A stretch of DNA of 64,000 nt from Limonium bicolor (taxonomy: Eukaryota > Streptophyta > Magnoliopsida > Caryophyllales > Plumbaginaceae), in the NCBI GenBank assembly GCA_023374045.1, contig CM041779.1, positions 299,966,167 to 300,030,166 on the forward strand. The letters are read 5' to 3'. This document shows positions 34,123 to 45,307 of the stretch, piece after piece. Made by a program: the position numbers and the translations under genes. Every line of letters begins with the position of its first letter. The stretch's first letter is position 1. Below the pieces are notes generated by a model. It worked only from the letters and a program-made list of their open reading frames with translations, was not told where the DNA came from and ran no database searches.

Positions 34123-37100
34123 CTAGTCAGTAAACAAAGAAGGGTACTTCGCCCTCATCTTATCCTCTAATTCCCACGTGGCCTCTTCGACATCCTGGTT
34201 AGACCAGAGAACCTTCACCAGTCGCACTGACTTATGGCGAGTGTCCCTAGTCTTACTATCCAAGATTCTATAAGGAACCTCCACTGATCTCATATTCGGT
34301 TCTAATGTCAACCTCTCAGGTTCTAACACATGGGAGGGGTGGTGCATGTATTTCTTTAGCTGTGAAACATGAAAAACATCATGCACTTTACCCAGTTCAG
34401 TAGGTAAATTCAACCTGTAAGCAACCGGGCCCACCCGCTCCGTAATCGCATAAGGACCAACAAATTTCGGGCTTAATTTGCCCTTCTGCCCAAATCTGAA
34501 TACACTCTTCATCGGTGAAACTCACAGAAATACCCGGTCGCCCACTACGAACTCCAGGTCTCCTCGTCGAACATCAGCGTACGACTTCTGCCTATCTTGA
34601 GCAGCTTTCATGTTCTCCCTAATTTGCTGAACTTCAGCCTTAACTTGCTCTAAGTACTCTGGTCCTATAATGACCGTCTCACTCGACTCATCCCCGCAGA
34701 GCGGTGTACGACATGGTCTACCGTACAACACTTGAAAAGGTGCCATCTTGATCGAAGCGTGATAGCTGTTGTTGTATGAAAACTCGATCAGATGTAATTT
34801 GTCAATCCAACTGCCCTGGAAGTCTAAGGCACATGCCCTAAGCATGTCCTCGAGTGTCTGAATAGTACGCTCAGTCTGACCATCTGTCTGAGGATGGAAT
34901 GCGGTACTTAGCTTCAGTTCTGTACCCAACGCTTCTCTGGTAGCTCTCCAGTACCTCGAAAGGAATCTAGTATCTCTATCTGACACTATGGTCTTCGGTA
35001 TCCCGTGATGCCTCATAATTTCCTTCTCAAACAACTCAGCTAATTTGGTCACCTTCCAAGTATCCTTCATCGGTATGAATCGGGCTACTTTGGTAAGGCG
35101 ATCCACCACCACCCATATCATGTTGAGACCTCCCCTAGCAGGTGGCAGTCCAACTACAAAGTCCATGGAGATATCATGGAACTTCCACTCTGGAACTGAC
35201 ATCGACTGCACCATTCCGCCAGGTCGTCGGTGCTCGAATTTCACCTTCTCGCATGTGAGACACCTCAAGACGAACTCGGTAACATCTGTCTTCATCCCTG
35301 ACCACCAAAAGTATCTCTTCATGTCCTTATACATCTTAGAGGCTCCCGGATGGATAGAAACTGAAGAACAGTGTGATTCCCTAAGTATACGGTCTTTCAG
35401 ATCCGTGTTGTCCCGTGGTATGCATAACCTGCCCTTAAGTCTGATCAGATCATCGTCGTGAAGTCTGAAGTCATATTTCTGACTCTCAAAGGTACCATCT
35501 GTCAGCTTATGTCTGACCTCTCTCATATACCTATCTGTCCTCTGAGCCTCTCGCACATCATCAACCAAGCTGGAGAAAGAGACTAGCGAATGGAGTGAGT
35601 GTGCTCGATGGCTCAGGGCGTCTGCTACAACATTGGCCTTCCCTTCTTTATATTGGAGGTCAATGTCATAGTCTTTCAGAAATTCTAACCATCTCCTTTG
35701 TCTGAGATTCAACTCCTTCTGAGTGAATATATATTTCAAGCTCTTGTGATCGGTATAGATCGTCACACTAACCCCATATAAGTAATGGCGCCATATCTTC
35801 AAAGCGAAGACTACAGCTCCCAGCTCTAAATCATGTGTGGGGTAGTTCTCCTCATGTTTCTTCAACTGGCGTGAGGCATATGCCACCACCTTGCCATGTT
35901 GCATGAGCACGCAACCCAGCCCTCTGCCGGATGCATCACAGTAAACCTCAAAGTCGTCCGTACCGTCTGGGATGGTCAGAATCGGTGCAGTGGTCAGTGA
36001 GTCTTTCAAACTCTGGAATGATCTCTCACAGTCAGCCGTCCATACAAACGGGGCATCTTTCTTCATCAGACTGGTCATTGGCTTTGCGACCTTGCTAAAA
36101 TGTTTAACAAACCTCCGACAGTAACCTGCCAGACCGAGAAAGCTCCGGATGTCGGTAACAGTCTTCGGTCTTGGCCAAGTACGCACGGCATCAATCTTTG
36201 CTGGATCCACTGAGATCCCAGCATCTGAGATGACATGACCCAGGAATGAGACCTGGTCAAGCCAAAACTCACACTTGGAGAACTTAGCATATAGCTGGTT
36301 CTCCCTCAATATCTCCAATACTCTCCTCAAGTGTTCTTCGTGCTCAGTCTTCGATTTTGAGTATATCAAAATATCATCAATAAACACCACAATCCACTTG
36401 TCCAGCTGCTCCCGGAACAAGCGGTTCATCAGGTCCATAAACTTCGCCAGTGTGTTCGACAAACCGAACGGCATCACTGTAAACTCGTAGTGGCCGTATT
36501 GTGTCCGGAATGCGTCTTCTCAATATCTCCTTTCTTAATGGCTATCTGATGATACCCCGATCTGAGATGAATCTTGGAAAACATAGATGCTCCCTTCAAC
36601 TGATCGAATAGATCGTCAATGCGGGGTAATGGGTACTCATTCTTCACTGTCACTGCATTCAACTCTCTGTAGTCGATGCAGAGGCGGAGACTACCATCCT
36701 TCTTCTTCACAAAGAGAACTGACGCTCCCCATGTGATACACTGGGTCTTATGAACCCTTTGTCTAACAAGTCCTTCAACTGATCCTTTAACTCATTCATT
36801 TCTGCCGGAGCCATACGGTATGGTGCCTTGGCTATCGGTCCGGTACCGGGTAGCAGCTCGATGGTGAACTCTACCTCCCGAGTGGGTAGCATGCCGGGCA
36901 GTTCCCGTGGAAATAGGTTGGGGAACTCTGACACTACCGGTAAGTCGGGGTCGAACTCGGGGTCTCTCTCTATGTCTTGTACATAGCAGAGGTACACTTT
37001 ATCCTTTCTCCTAAACTCCTTATACATTGCCATTGCGGTGATGATCTTAGTCGAAGGCTCTCTGGGCCTCTGGCGGTATGATATTGTTACCCCAGACGGG

Positions 37101-37498
37101 CTCCTGGGCAGCAATCTATGCTCGGTGCAGAGGATACGACCCTTGTGCCGCTCCAACCAGTTCATCCCGAAGATAACATCAAATCCCAACTCCCTGAACT
37201 CAAAGAAACTGACTGGAAAGTCTTCCCCCTTAATTCTGACAACGGCTCCTCGGTAGTAGCAAGTGCAACGAACCTTCTCCTTAGACGGGAGTGTAACCGT
37301 GAAGTCAGGTAGCTCATCAGCGTCTAGCCCCAACCTTCTCACAAAAGATGCCGAGATAAAGGTATGCGAGGCCCCTGAGTCAAAGAGAATTGATGCCTCA
37401 ATTCCATTAATCGGAAAGGTGCCGGTGAGGATAGTACCGCTGGCGTCGGCCTATGCCTCTGTAAGTATGCTTAACGCACCTTCCGTACCGAGTCCATA
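34123..37498 (-). pseudogene. D pol: protease, RT, RNase H, integrase, chromodomain-like end
   Basis: Protease: DSGASHTFIS near 37385-37355, then [53 protein letters not shown], and the catalytic FIDDIL at 36384-36373. RNase [18 protein letters not shown] and [11 protein letters not shown]. Integrase: an HHCC-type finger ending CLTCEK (about 35240), then the D, D, E triad in [17 protein letters not shown] and QTERTIQ. C-terminus: [13 protein letters not shown] and [17 protein letters not shown], the degenerate chromodomain type of Tekay/Del chromoviruses that directs integration to heterochromatin. Frames break near 37459 (TAG), 36725, 36500 and 34515. The 651-codon block 34522-36477 is open throughout, so decay is recent or partly due to sequencing error. 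Confidence 0.9.
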
Positions 37499-37658
37499 AC
37501 CTAATTGTATTCACAAGCTTCATGAGTAATGATGGTATAACAAGAGTCAGAACAATTGATATGAACAACACTGTTATTTTGTTAACAACCATCCTTTTTA
37601 CAACATGTGCTTCTTCCTTACATTTCGTTCCTTATCTCATACCCAAAACATTACATGG
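37499..37658 (-). other. Spacer between AlkB stop and protease
   Basis: About 160 bp with stops in all minus-strand frames. It ends in ATACAATTAG just before the protease frame, an intron-acceptor-like sequence. It may be part of an intron that lets spliced RNA join gag to pol, as in Ogre elements. A donor is not clear. Confidence 0.35.
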
Positions 37659-38395
37659 CTAATATTGTCTAAAGGTTAGGTTTAACCGTCCTGGTTTCAT
37701 ATGCGTCGTATTAATCACTGCTGACTGTGTTGTATTCACCTTAATTCTCTTAATCCCATGGTACAACATCCTCGATTCTCCTCCCATAACTAATACATCC
37801 CCTGACTTAAGTACTAACTTATTAGCACGGTCCGCACGCTTCTGCTCGCCGTACAGAAATTCAGCGTCATCTCCGATGGACCAAGACACTACGGGTATCC
37901 CTCCTTCGAGAGACTCCGTCGTCTCGTCCTACCCTGATGTAGTCCAAGTCGCCCATCTTTCTCATAGAAATTTACAATACAGATGTCCGCTTGTAAGTTT
38001 GGAATCGGGTCAGCTTCCAACTGCTGAGCGATCTCCATGACTTGTGTAATAACCGGATGGAACTCTTCGGGTATTCCCGGTGGTGAGACTCCATCATGCA
38101 TCCTCGTGGTTTGGTAGGTCTTGGCATACGGATTCCAGTCCTTGCCTAAGCTCATCATCTTTAATTTCATCCTTGCTCTTCCTGGGTACTCCAGTGTATA
38201 AAACCTCCCGGTCCCATTCCTAGTTGACTGCATTTCCTGATGATGGCTATTTGTGCTGCTGGTGTCAGGTATCCCCTTAATAAAATCATACCTGGGCGGA
38301 TAACCTGACATTGTTCGGTTGGAAAGTCTCGGTTTCGATGTCGGTGTATTCCGGGTCAGGTGTTTTAGGCATTGGATAGCAGATGTTGAAGCTTC
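37659..38395 (-). pseudogene. AlkB-like 2-oxoglutarate/Fe(II) dioxygenase captured in D
   Basis: Minus-strand pieces match plant ALKBH1-type proteins over essentially the whole catalytic domain: GSFNICYPMPKTPDP, then RPGMILLRGYLTPAAQIAII, RMKLKMMSLGKDWNP, ADICIVNFYEKDGRLGLHQ, WSIGDDAEFLYGEQ, LKSGDVLVMGGESRMLYHG, and finally PGRLNLTFRQY with TAG. This family oxidatively demethylates nucleic acids. The first metal-binding His (37937-37939), the distal His (37758-37760) and the RxNxTFR 2-oxoglutarate motif are present; the Asp of HxD reads Gly (GGT, 37931-37933). Frames shift near 38300, 38205 and 37928. It lies in the same orientation between zinc knuckle and protease and ends in its own stop. 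The N-terminal FNICYP resembles cellular plant proteins more than viral AlkB domains, so a host origin is inferred. Confidence 0.85.
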
Positions 38396-38525
38396 CTAAG
38401 GTGGTAATAGGTCATATCTTTCTTAAATTCTAGTCTTAACTTATTCTCACTCAACTCATTTATTCACCAAGCATGCATGTAATGCGGTAAGCAGCAATTT
38501 TATTACTAAGTGGTTATAGCGATAC
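38396..38525 (-). other. Candidate intron between zinc knuckle and AlkB
   Basis: The zinc-knuckle frame runs to ...SSRP, then CCAG/GTATCG; 130 bp later comes CACCTTAG/GAAGC. Removing it joins the two frames in phase, giving SSRPGSFNICYP. The segment is AT-rich with stops in every frame. The retained intron suggests AlkB was captured as genomic DNA or that the unspliced RNA is the one copied. Confidence 0.55.
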
Positions 38526-38857
38526 CTGGCCTCGATGAGGGTTTAGGCTCATCGTCCCGGTTCACCAAGTGTAGTGTGGGTCCCGACTTCTGGGCTACCC
38601 GTGGATTCTTGTTCGCCGCTTGTTGCGCCCCCTTCTGACCGTCAGAACCAGCTCCATGATCGGTCTTAATCTTAACCTTAAAACTGGGTCTGTAATTCTT
38701 ACTCTCCGGGTTCCCGTAGCACTCATATGCCCGGTGCCCGAGTACACCGCAAAAATTACACTCCACCTTATTCCCCCTACAGTCAACTCCGGGGTGGTCC
38801 CCCTTACTCCTCTGGCAATAGTAGTGTCGTTGGTAGCCACCACCGGTTTCCATTCCA
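38526..38857 (-). pseudogene. D gag nucleocapsid (zinc knuckle)
   Basis: YYCQRSKGDHPGVDC is followed by the CX2CX4HX4C knuckle CNFCGVLGHRAYEC, which binds genomic RNA. A basic tail (FKVKIKTDHGAGSDGQKGAQ) leads to the splice-like junction with AlkB. The upstream side, near 38858-38946, has AAAGG/GTAAGG, a strong donor-like site, and stops. It is probably another short intron, though the phase does not close cleanly. Confidence 0.8.
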
Positions 38858-38946
38858 GTCTCAGTACCAGATTACGCATCGCATCAGTGATTGTGTCTCA
38901 ATGTTTTCAACCATTCATATTTACTCAATATGTATTTCCTTACCCT

Positions 38947-39196
38947 TTGGCGCCCTGGAGCGCAGGGGCTTAGCAGCATAAGCATAAGTCAGCTTCAGTG
39001 GCTCATCAGTATCCTTCTCCTTTTCCTCATTTCCTTTTTGGTTCTGGCTCTTTTGGGCTTGAGGCTGGTACTGCTGTTTCTTGTACCCACCTTGCCCTTG
39101 GTGTTCTGTACTCTTCCCAACATTCTTTCTCTTGGCATTGTCCTCGTCCCTCAGTTGGACGGTTATCTCGACCTTAGCAGCGGCATGATAGCACTC
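38947..39196 (-). pseudogene. D gag, middle exon-like segment
   Basis: Open frame ECYHAAAKVEITVQLRDEDN... rich in Gln and Lys (GYKKQQYQPQAQKSQNQ) and ending KPLRSRAPK. ECYHAAAKVE corresponds to the end of the retrotransposon-gag domain in relatives, and the Q/K-rich part to the linker before the zinc knuckle. Confidence 0.75.
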
Positions 39197-39278
39197 CTGC
39201 TTCCCAAAGTATTAGTTACTCTTATTTTTCACAATCTAAATCTTATTCTCTTAATCATATCTTACTCATTCTTATTAC
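39197..39278 (-). other. Candidate 82-bp intron in D gag
   Basis: CTTGCAG/GTAATAAG at 39279/39278 and GGGAAGCAG/GAG at 39197/39196, with CTAATAC, a branch-site-like word, near the 3' side. Removing it joins YTTLQ to ECYHAAAKVE in phase 0. The piece is AT-rich and has stops in all frames. Confidence 0.6.
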
Positions 39279-39927
39279 CTGCAAGGTAGTATAGCTCGTC
39301 GGCCCCATGCTGTAGCGGAGTCGATGGCTAAGCCCGCCATAGAAGTGGTCCACCAGTATCTGGTCTGAATATCCATGACCTGGCAAAGAAACAAGGAGCA
39401 AGGCGGTAACTCTAGTAATACTCGTCCACCGTCATCTTGTCGGTCTGCTTAAGCGCATCCAACTGTAGGCGCTTCTTTGTCTGGACTTGGGCGGGATAGT
39501 ACTTTGCTCGTAGCAATGCTGTGTACTGGTCCCAGCCGAAATCTGGATTGGCCACATGCTCGGCCCTCACCAGCTTCCACCAATCGCCTGCTGCCCCCTT
39601 CAGGTAGAAAGCAGCTAGACCCACCTTGATCCCAGCAGGGACGTCAAGGGTCTCAAAGGCGGTCTCCAGCTCGGAGATATACGCCTCAAGCTTGGCGGGA
39701 TCAGTATCCCCCTTAAAATGTGCGGGTCGAAGGTCTGCAAGGCTCTTCACCCAATTCGGTTCCCGGGGCTGTGGCGGTGGAGGTGGTGCACCCACACCGG
39801 GCTGGTAGCCCATGTGCCCTAATGCGGCAGATACGATCTCTGCGATCGTCTGCCCTCCCGGTATCTCTGAAGCATCGTCGCCCCTACCACGGCCTCGGCC
39901 TCTCCTTCCTAACATCTGAACAATCAC
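39279..39927 (-). pseudogene. D gag, N-terminal part (capsid domain)
   Basis: Starts at 39927 or at the second Met (39915), reading MLGRRGRGRGRGDDASEIPG, then a Pro-rich stretch. The retrotransposon-gag core follows: KLEAYISELETAFETLDVPA and LKGAAGDWWKLVRAEHV, to KRLQLDALKQTDKMTVDEYY. A frameshift at 39412 leads into TRVTALLLVSLPGHGYSDQI, the expected continuation. Confidence 0.85.
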
Positions 39928-40133
39928 AACTCACATTAGATTCGTATCCACCACTATTTCGTTTAACGAATTTATAACGTCCGTAGGCGGTAAAGACGAT
40001 CCACACTTAATAGTGGTCATCTGACTCTACTCACACTAACTTCTCACACCCTTAACCCACTACTTATATCTTAACTCATAACCTAACTCGGTGGTTATTT
40101 ACGTCCGTTATTTCTTGATCAGATCGTAACTAC

Positions 40134-40145
40134 GCTTTGATACCA
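40134..40145 (-). other. Primer-binding site, inner copy, of D
   Basis: The minus strand reads TGGTATCAAAGC, five bases after the LTR end TGTTACA (40150). It is one mismatch from the usual TGGTATCAGAGC. Confidence 0.7.
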
Positions 40146-40323
40146 CTTTTGTAACACCCCGTCCTATGCTACTCGTGGTCATCGAAACTTAACAAATAAT
40201 ACATAAACGTCGCAATGGAAATAAACTAACACCAGGACCTTGCCACGGTCTAATCAACAAGAAATACCGTTTCTTAAATATTTACAACCGTATATCCAAA
40301 ATACATACACCAACCGAGTTTTA

Positions 40324-40835
40324 AAGTAATACTCGTCCACCGTCATCTTGCCGGTATGCTTAAGCGCATCCAACTGTAGGCGCTTCTTTGTCTGGACATG
40401 GGCGGGATAGTACTTTGCTCGTAGCAATGCTGTGTATTGGTCCCAGCCGAAGTCTGGATTGGCCACATGCTCGGCCCTCACCAGCTTCCACCAATCGCCT
40501 GCTGCCCCCTTCAGGTAGAAAGCAGCTAGACGCACCTTGATCCCAGCAGGGACGTCAAGGGTCTCGAAGGCTGTCTCCTGCTCGGAGATATACGCCTCAA
40601 GCTTGGCGGGATAAGGCTCCCCCTTAAAATGTGCGGGTTGAAGGTCTGCAAGGCTCTTCACCCAATTCGGTTCCCGGGGCTGTGGCGGTGGAGGTGGTGC
40701 ACCCACACCGGGCTGGTAGCCCATGTGCCCTAATGCGGCAGATACGATCTCTGCGATCGTCTGCCCTCCCGGTATCTCTGAAGCATCGTCGCCCCTACCA
40801 TGGCCTCGGCCTCCTTCCTAAATCGAACAATCACA
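40324..40835 (-). pseudogene. Second, truncated gag copy of D
   Basis: Repeats the capsid region (GYQPGVGAPPPPPQPREPNW to KRLQLDALKHTGKMTVDEYY) and then runs into LTR sequence instead of the rest of gag. The ATG used by the inner copy is altered here (CAGATGTTA becomes CGATTTA), so it probably makes no protein of its own. Confidence 0.8.
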
Positions 40836-41040
40836 ACTCACATTAGATTCGTATCCACCACTGTTTCGGTTAACGAATTTATAACGTCCGTAGGCGGTAA
40901 AGACGATCCTCACTTAATAGTGGTCATCTGACTCTACTCACACTAACTTCTCACACCCTTAACCCACTACTTATATCTTAACTCATAACCTAACTCGGTG
41001 GTTATTTACGTCCGTTATTTCTTGATCAGAGCATAACTAC

Positions 41041-41051
41041 GCTTGATACCA
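41041..41051 (-). other. Primer-binding site, outer copy, of D
   Basis: The minus strand reads TGGTATCAAGC, next to the 5' LTR end at 41056. It has lost one base relative to the inner copy. Confidence 0.65.
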
Positions 41052-41055
41052 CTTT

Positions 41056-44000
41056 CGTAACACCCCGTCCTATGCTACTCGTGGTCATCGAAACTTAACA
41101 AATAATACATAAACGTCGCGACGGAAATAAACTAACACCAGGACCTTGCCACGGTCTAATCAACAAGAAATACCGTTTCTTAAATATTTACAACCGTATA
41201 TCCAAAATACATACACCAACCGAGTTTTAAGTATCTCCAAACCACATAATATTTCCCAAGTTCTACTTTCAACAGACGGGTGCACAGGTGCTACCCTACT
41301 CAAAATAAAGTCCCACCAAGGGCTACCTGCTCCTACTCTCGTGGTGTGACTTCATGGGCCGCTTACCTGCAAGTGTAAAAACAGACCCCAAAGGGGGTCA
41401 GCACGAATGCTGGTACGACCCTCTCGTGGCCCCCAAGTTAACGGGGCTATGATGACTAATTGTCGATAGCATGGAAGTTGATTAGCATCACAGTCATAAT
41501 ATGAAATGCAATAAAACAGCAAACCAAAATGAACATAAATAGCTCATAAGCAAATGAACGACTCAGGCGTTCTCTTAACAAGTGAGTTAGTTCTTAACTC
41601 CTTAGAACCACAATCTCCTTAACCTTATAACTGCCAACCGTTCCACTATTAGATTGGTTAGCCCTTAATTGGTTGCTTATTTTTGTAGGCTTGGTTAACC
41701 CTAGCCGGTAGTAGTGCACTATCCAGCAATAAGTACCTTTCTTAATTTGTTGGGGATGTAGGCTTGATCCCCCCACGCCATCCTTAATGTGGCTCCCACC
41801 TCAAACAGTAGTCCGGGTGGTCGGGTCGGTTTGTTGACCCTTGGCGACGAGTCCGAGGACAAGTCTTATTTGAAGTCCTGGATCTGATCAGATATCCGAC
41901 CTCCCCCAATACACATGTGTCGGTACCATTCCGGATTCCTCACTCCCACTCCCAAGTTTAAGGTTATTGAAAGTCTTGTATCATGTGTTCAGTTAAACCT
42001 TGTGGGTATTAACCAACTTTGTCACCATGTCAAATCCTCTTCCTTAACTCATAAGTATAAAGCTTAGTTAGTAACTATCCTTAAACCTCGTGGGTTAGTG
42101 TAAAGAAAACACATACACAACAAGAACATTAATATCCAGTTGCATGCTTTATCTTGTCTTAGTCATATCAAACACACAGGTAGCAGACAAGCCGAGGGAC
42201 ACCTCGTTAGCAAGCAGGTCACAAGAAAGACTGTACCGTTCACCGTCGACTGTCGTTTGTTTAACCTTCTCCGGGGTCCCAATTCACAAACCTAAAACAT
42301 TCATTCATTTTTAGGCCATCAGTTATTTGCACCTCACTTAACTCATTTAGTCCCTAAGAATTCCCATCCAATACTCTCTTAAGTCCTTACCACCTAACCT
42401 TATAAACATAACTTTAAACATTAAGGTTAATACTTAACTTAACTTAATTCCTTAGGTTCCTAATCATTATTACCCTACCAATGGTATACCTCATTACCAA
42501 TTAACATCTTTAGAATTTAAAATTTCTTTTTTTTTGTTTTGGCTCGACCGACCTTACCGACCGACCTTACCCAAGGTCGGTCCATTCCAGGACATATTAC
42601 CATTTGAAAATTTTTCCCCGACCGACCTTGCAAGTCCGGTCCCCAAGGTCGGTCCACTACCGAGAGTTTTCCCCGTGGGAAATTTAAGCCCGACCGACCT
42701 TGCCAAGGTCGGTCCCAAGTTCGGTCGATTCTAGAGACCGATTCCCGTACAAAATTCTAGGCATGACCGACCTTGTAAGTCCGGTCCCAAGGTCGGTCCA
42801 TTCCAGAGACTCAATCCGTACACAAAATACAAGCCCGACCGACCTTGCAAGTCCGGTCCCCAAGGTCAGTCCATTCCAGAAACTCTTTCCGGTAGTGTAA
42901 ACTGAGCTCGACCGACCTTGCAGGTCCGGTCCCTAAGGTCGGTCGACTCCAGAACTTTGTTTCTAAATTCCCATTTGACTCCAAACTTCACCTCATATAT
43001 CCTAGTATGTTCTAACCTCACTTGGGCACTTCAAATACACCTTAAGCCTTCCACTAAACTCATTAAATCACTCACCAATATCAACCTTAGTCATTATGCA
43101 TTTTCCTTATAATCATGCCAACACTTGTAATGTTTTTCACTAGGTTTCTAAGTGGTGGTTCATACCTAATATAACCACTATGCCAAATGCTTCCTTACCA
43201 CTATAACATCATCTCCCAAGCATCTTTCACCATCTAAAACTCCTTTATGCAACTACTTAAAGTCTCTACACAAGTTTATGCCTCCTTCTACCAACATATT
43301 ATTTCCTTCCTACTTGTTTACCAACATTTGCCTAAGTCCTAAATACCCAAGTATACCCTAAGACATTCATTTGGTTCCTAAATCCACCATGATGATGCCT
43401 AAGTCATTCTAATTCTCAAGAACACCTTAAACTCACTCTTTTTGTCAAAACAACTCCTAAAGTTTCCTAATGCTTCCTTAGTCATGAAATCTCCTTAACA
43501 CATCCTAAACACTTAGGTTCTTCTCTAAATTTTGCCATGGGTTCTCTAGTATATTATTACACCAAAACATTTAGTTTTTCACCATCAAATAGCTATCAAC
43601 ATTCAAACTCTCATTAAACCTCCTTAACACACATCATACACCAAAACTACACTACATCACAATATAGTGCATAAACTTAAATTGCTTGGCACTTAGGCCC
43701 TTAAATGACTTGGCTCTTAGGCCCTTAAATGCATAAATCTTAAACACTGAATTTCCACATATATTTGCCTTTGACATGCAAATACACACAACAAGGCTCC
43801 CATCGCAATTTAAATGTTCTTATAATTCACCTTGACATTCTTAACTATCTCTTTTCTCATTGGCTCCTTAGTCACAAGTTCTTAAACATAGTCATTGTTT
43901 CTCCTAGGTTGTATATAGCCCTTTTCTAATGTAAACCCTAAGCTACACTCATCATATACCTAAATCCCATCCCTTAATGCATTAAACACCTTAAGGTAAG

Positions 44001-45307
44001 ACATTTACCTAGTTCTTTTTCAAGCTTCACAAACTTTCTTCCTTAGGTTTTTCCTTGCTCAATCTCGGTCACCAAATCAAGTTCTCTTTGCCAATGTTCT
44101 AACCAATATTCAATGACTCCAATGAGTACTAAACAACATACTAACCTTAAGGAATAAAACCTAGGTTAAAAATGTGTTTTAAGGTATTGAATTGATTGTT
44201 TTACCTTGGTTTCCCAAGACAAGCTTGGATATGAGTAAAGAAGGACCTCCTTTATCCTTTAGAGAGTAGAAACAAGCTAGAACAAAGCATAAACATGAAG
44301 CCCCATGAGTGATAATTTTTGGACATGTGAAGAAATGGTGGGAACTTCATTTTTCTTACATTTTCTTTACCTTAATAGAAATGAGAAGCTAATGGAGTCT
44401 CCAAGCTTGAGTTTCCTCCTCTAATGGCAGTTTCCTTTGCTCCAAAATGAGGCTCTTGGAGTTTTGAAAAGATAGAAAGGAAGAGCTTGAGCTAACTAAG
44501 AGATATATGTGCTTGGTTTTGATTTTGGAGCTTAAATGAGCAAGATGTGGGCAAAAGAAGATGGAGCTAGCATGGAGGTTGCTTCTTACGTGAAAGAGAA
44601 GAAAGAGAGCAAGAGAAATCGATGGAGAAGATGAAGAATGAAGAAAGGAGGAGAGAGGTGGCATATAAGAGATTTGATTCCTTAAAAGCAAATAGTAACC
44701 ACTTACTTTTCCTCTTTTTCTTCTAACATTAAATGGCTACTCTTGGTGACTCACACCCTTAGAAAACCGGCCCCCTCATTAATTAGTCTAGTCATGCTCT
44801 TGTTTGACCAATTAATTAGACTTAATTGATTAAAGACTAAACTAGGCACTATTTGGTTACTATTCACAAATTAGTGCACATATTTGTGAAATTTTTGATT
44901 TCCCATTGATTTAGACTTCCTAATGTGATAATAATTAGTACACAAGTTAATTAAGGAGTAATCATGGGCATTTAGCCACTTAAAACCCCTTTCTAAGACA
45001 ATTTTTCAAAAATGTGCTTTAAGAGTCCTTAAAGCACAATTTGTGTTTTAACTTGTTTTTGAGCTTGGTTTTCTTTGGTAATTGACTTAAAATGACCATT
45101 AGGATATTACTAAGGTCTAAGAATGATATTTGGGTGCTCACCCAAGTATCTCCAAGCTTAGAGCACGTTTTTGCTTAAACTGCTCTCTTGGTGCTTCCTT
45201 ATGTTTTCTTTGATTAAAATGGTTTCTTAATGTTTCTAAGGCATTATTTAGCCTTATTATATCTTATTTTATCACTTAAACACCATATCTAAGTTTGGGG
45301 TATTTCA
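41056..45307 (-). repeat. 5' LTR of D (4,252 bp)
   Basis: On the minus strand it starts TGAAATACCCC at 45307 and ends GGGGTGTTACG at 41056. It is nearly identical in order to 29552-33811. The right neighbour (45308 onward) is C2 LTR sequence. It carries AAAACCGGCCCCC at 44763-44775. Confidence 0.85.
42545..42940. repeat. ~73-bp-spaced CGACCGACC array in the D 5' LTR
   Basis: Six units start at 42545, 42619, 42691, 42764, 42836 and 42909 (74, 72, 73, 72, 73 bp). Stems pair GACCGACCTTGCAAGTCCGG with GGTCGGTCCATTCC-type words. Fewer stem mismatches than in the 3' LTR copy, for example the fourth unit is GACCGACC here. Confidence 0.85.

Larger units (their letters stand above)
39412..41230 (-). 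repeat. Tandem duplication of gag plus LTR end in D
   Basis: The block 39412-40323 (N-terminal gag, leader, primer site and 174 bp of LTR end) is repeated at 40324-41230, about 910 bp each. The junction joins LTR sequence GAGTTTTAA directly to gag sequence AGTAATACTCG. AGTAATACTCG is also present at the left edge, so the join lies in a short homology. Each copy has its own primer site. Confidence 0.85.
29552..45307 (-). mobile_element. Ty3/gypsy chromovirus D (Tekay/Del-like) with a captured AlkB sequence
   Basis: A 15.76-kb element with two ~4.25-kb LTRs. Reading leftward: primer site, gag with zinc knuckle, an AlkB dioxygenase sequence, protease, RT, RNase H, integrase, a chromodomain-like C-terminus, polypurine tract and LTR. 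The order PR-RT-RH-INT and the C-terminal domain place it among chromoviruses; long LTRs fit the Tekay/Del group. It sits inside C2, whose LTR sequence continues on both sides. A clean 5-bp target duplication is not visible (CTTTT left, TATAT right). A ~910-bp duplication of gag plus LTR end lies near its 5' side. Confidence 0.85.

Noticed and set aside
35045..35461. 138-codon plus-strand frame
   Set aside because: Complement of the well-supported integrase region of D.
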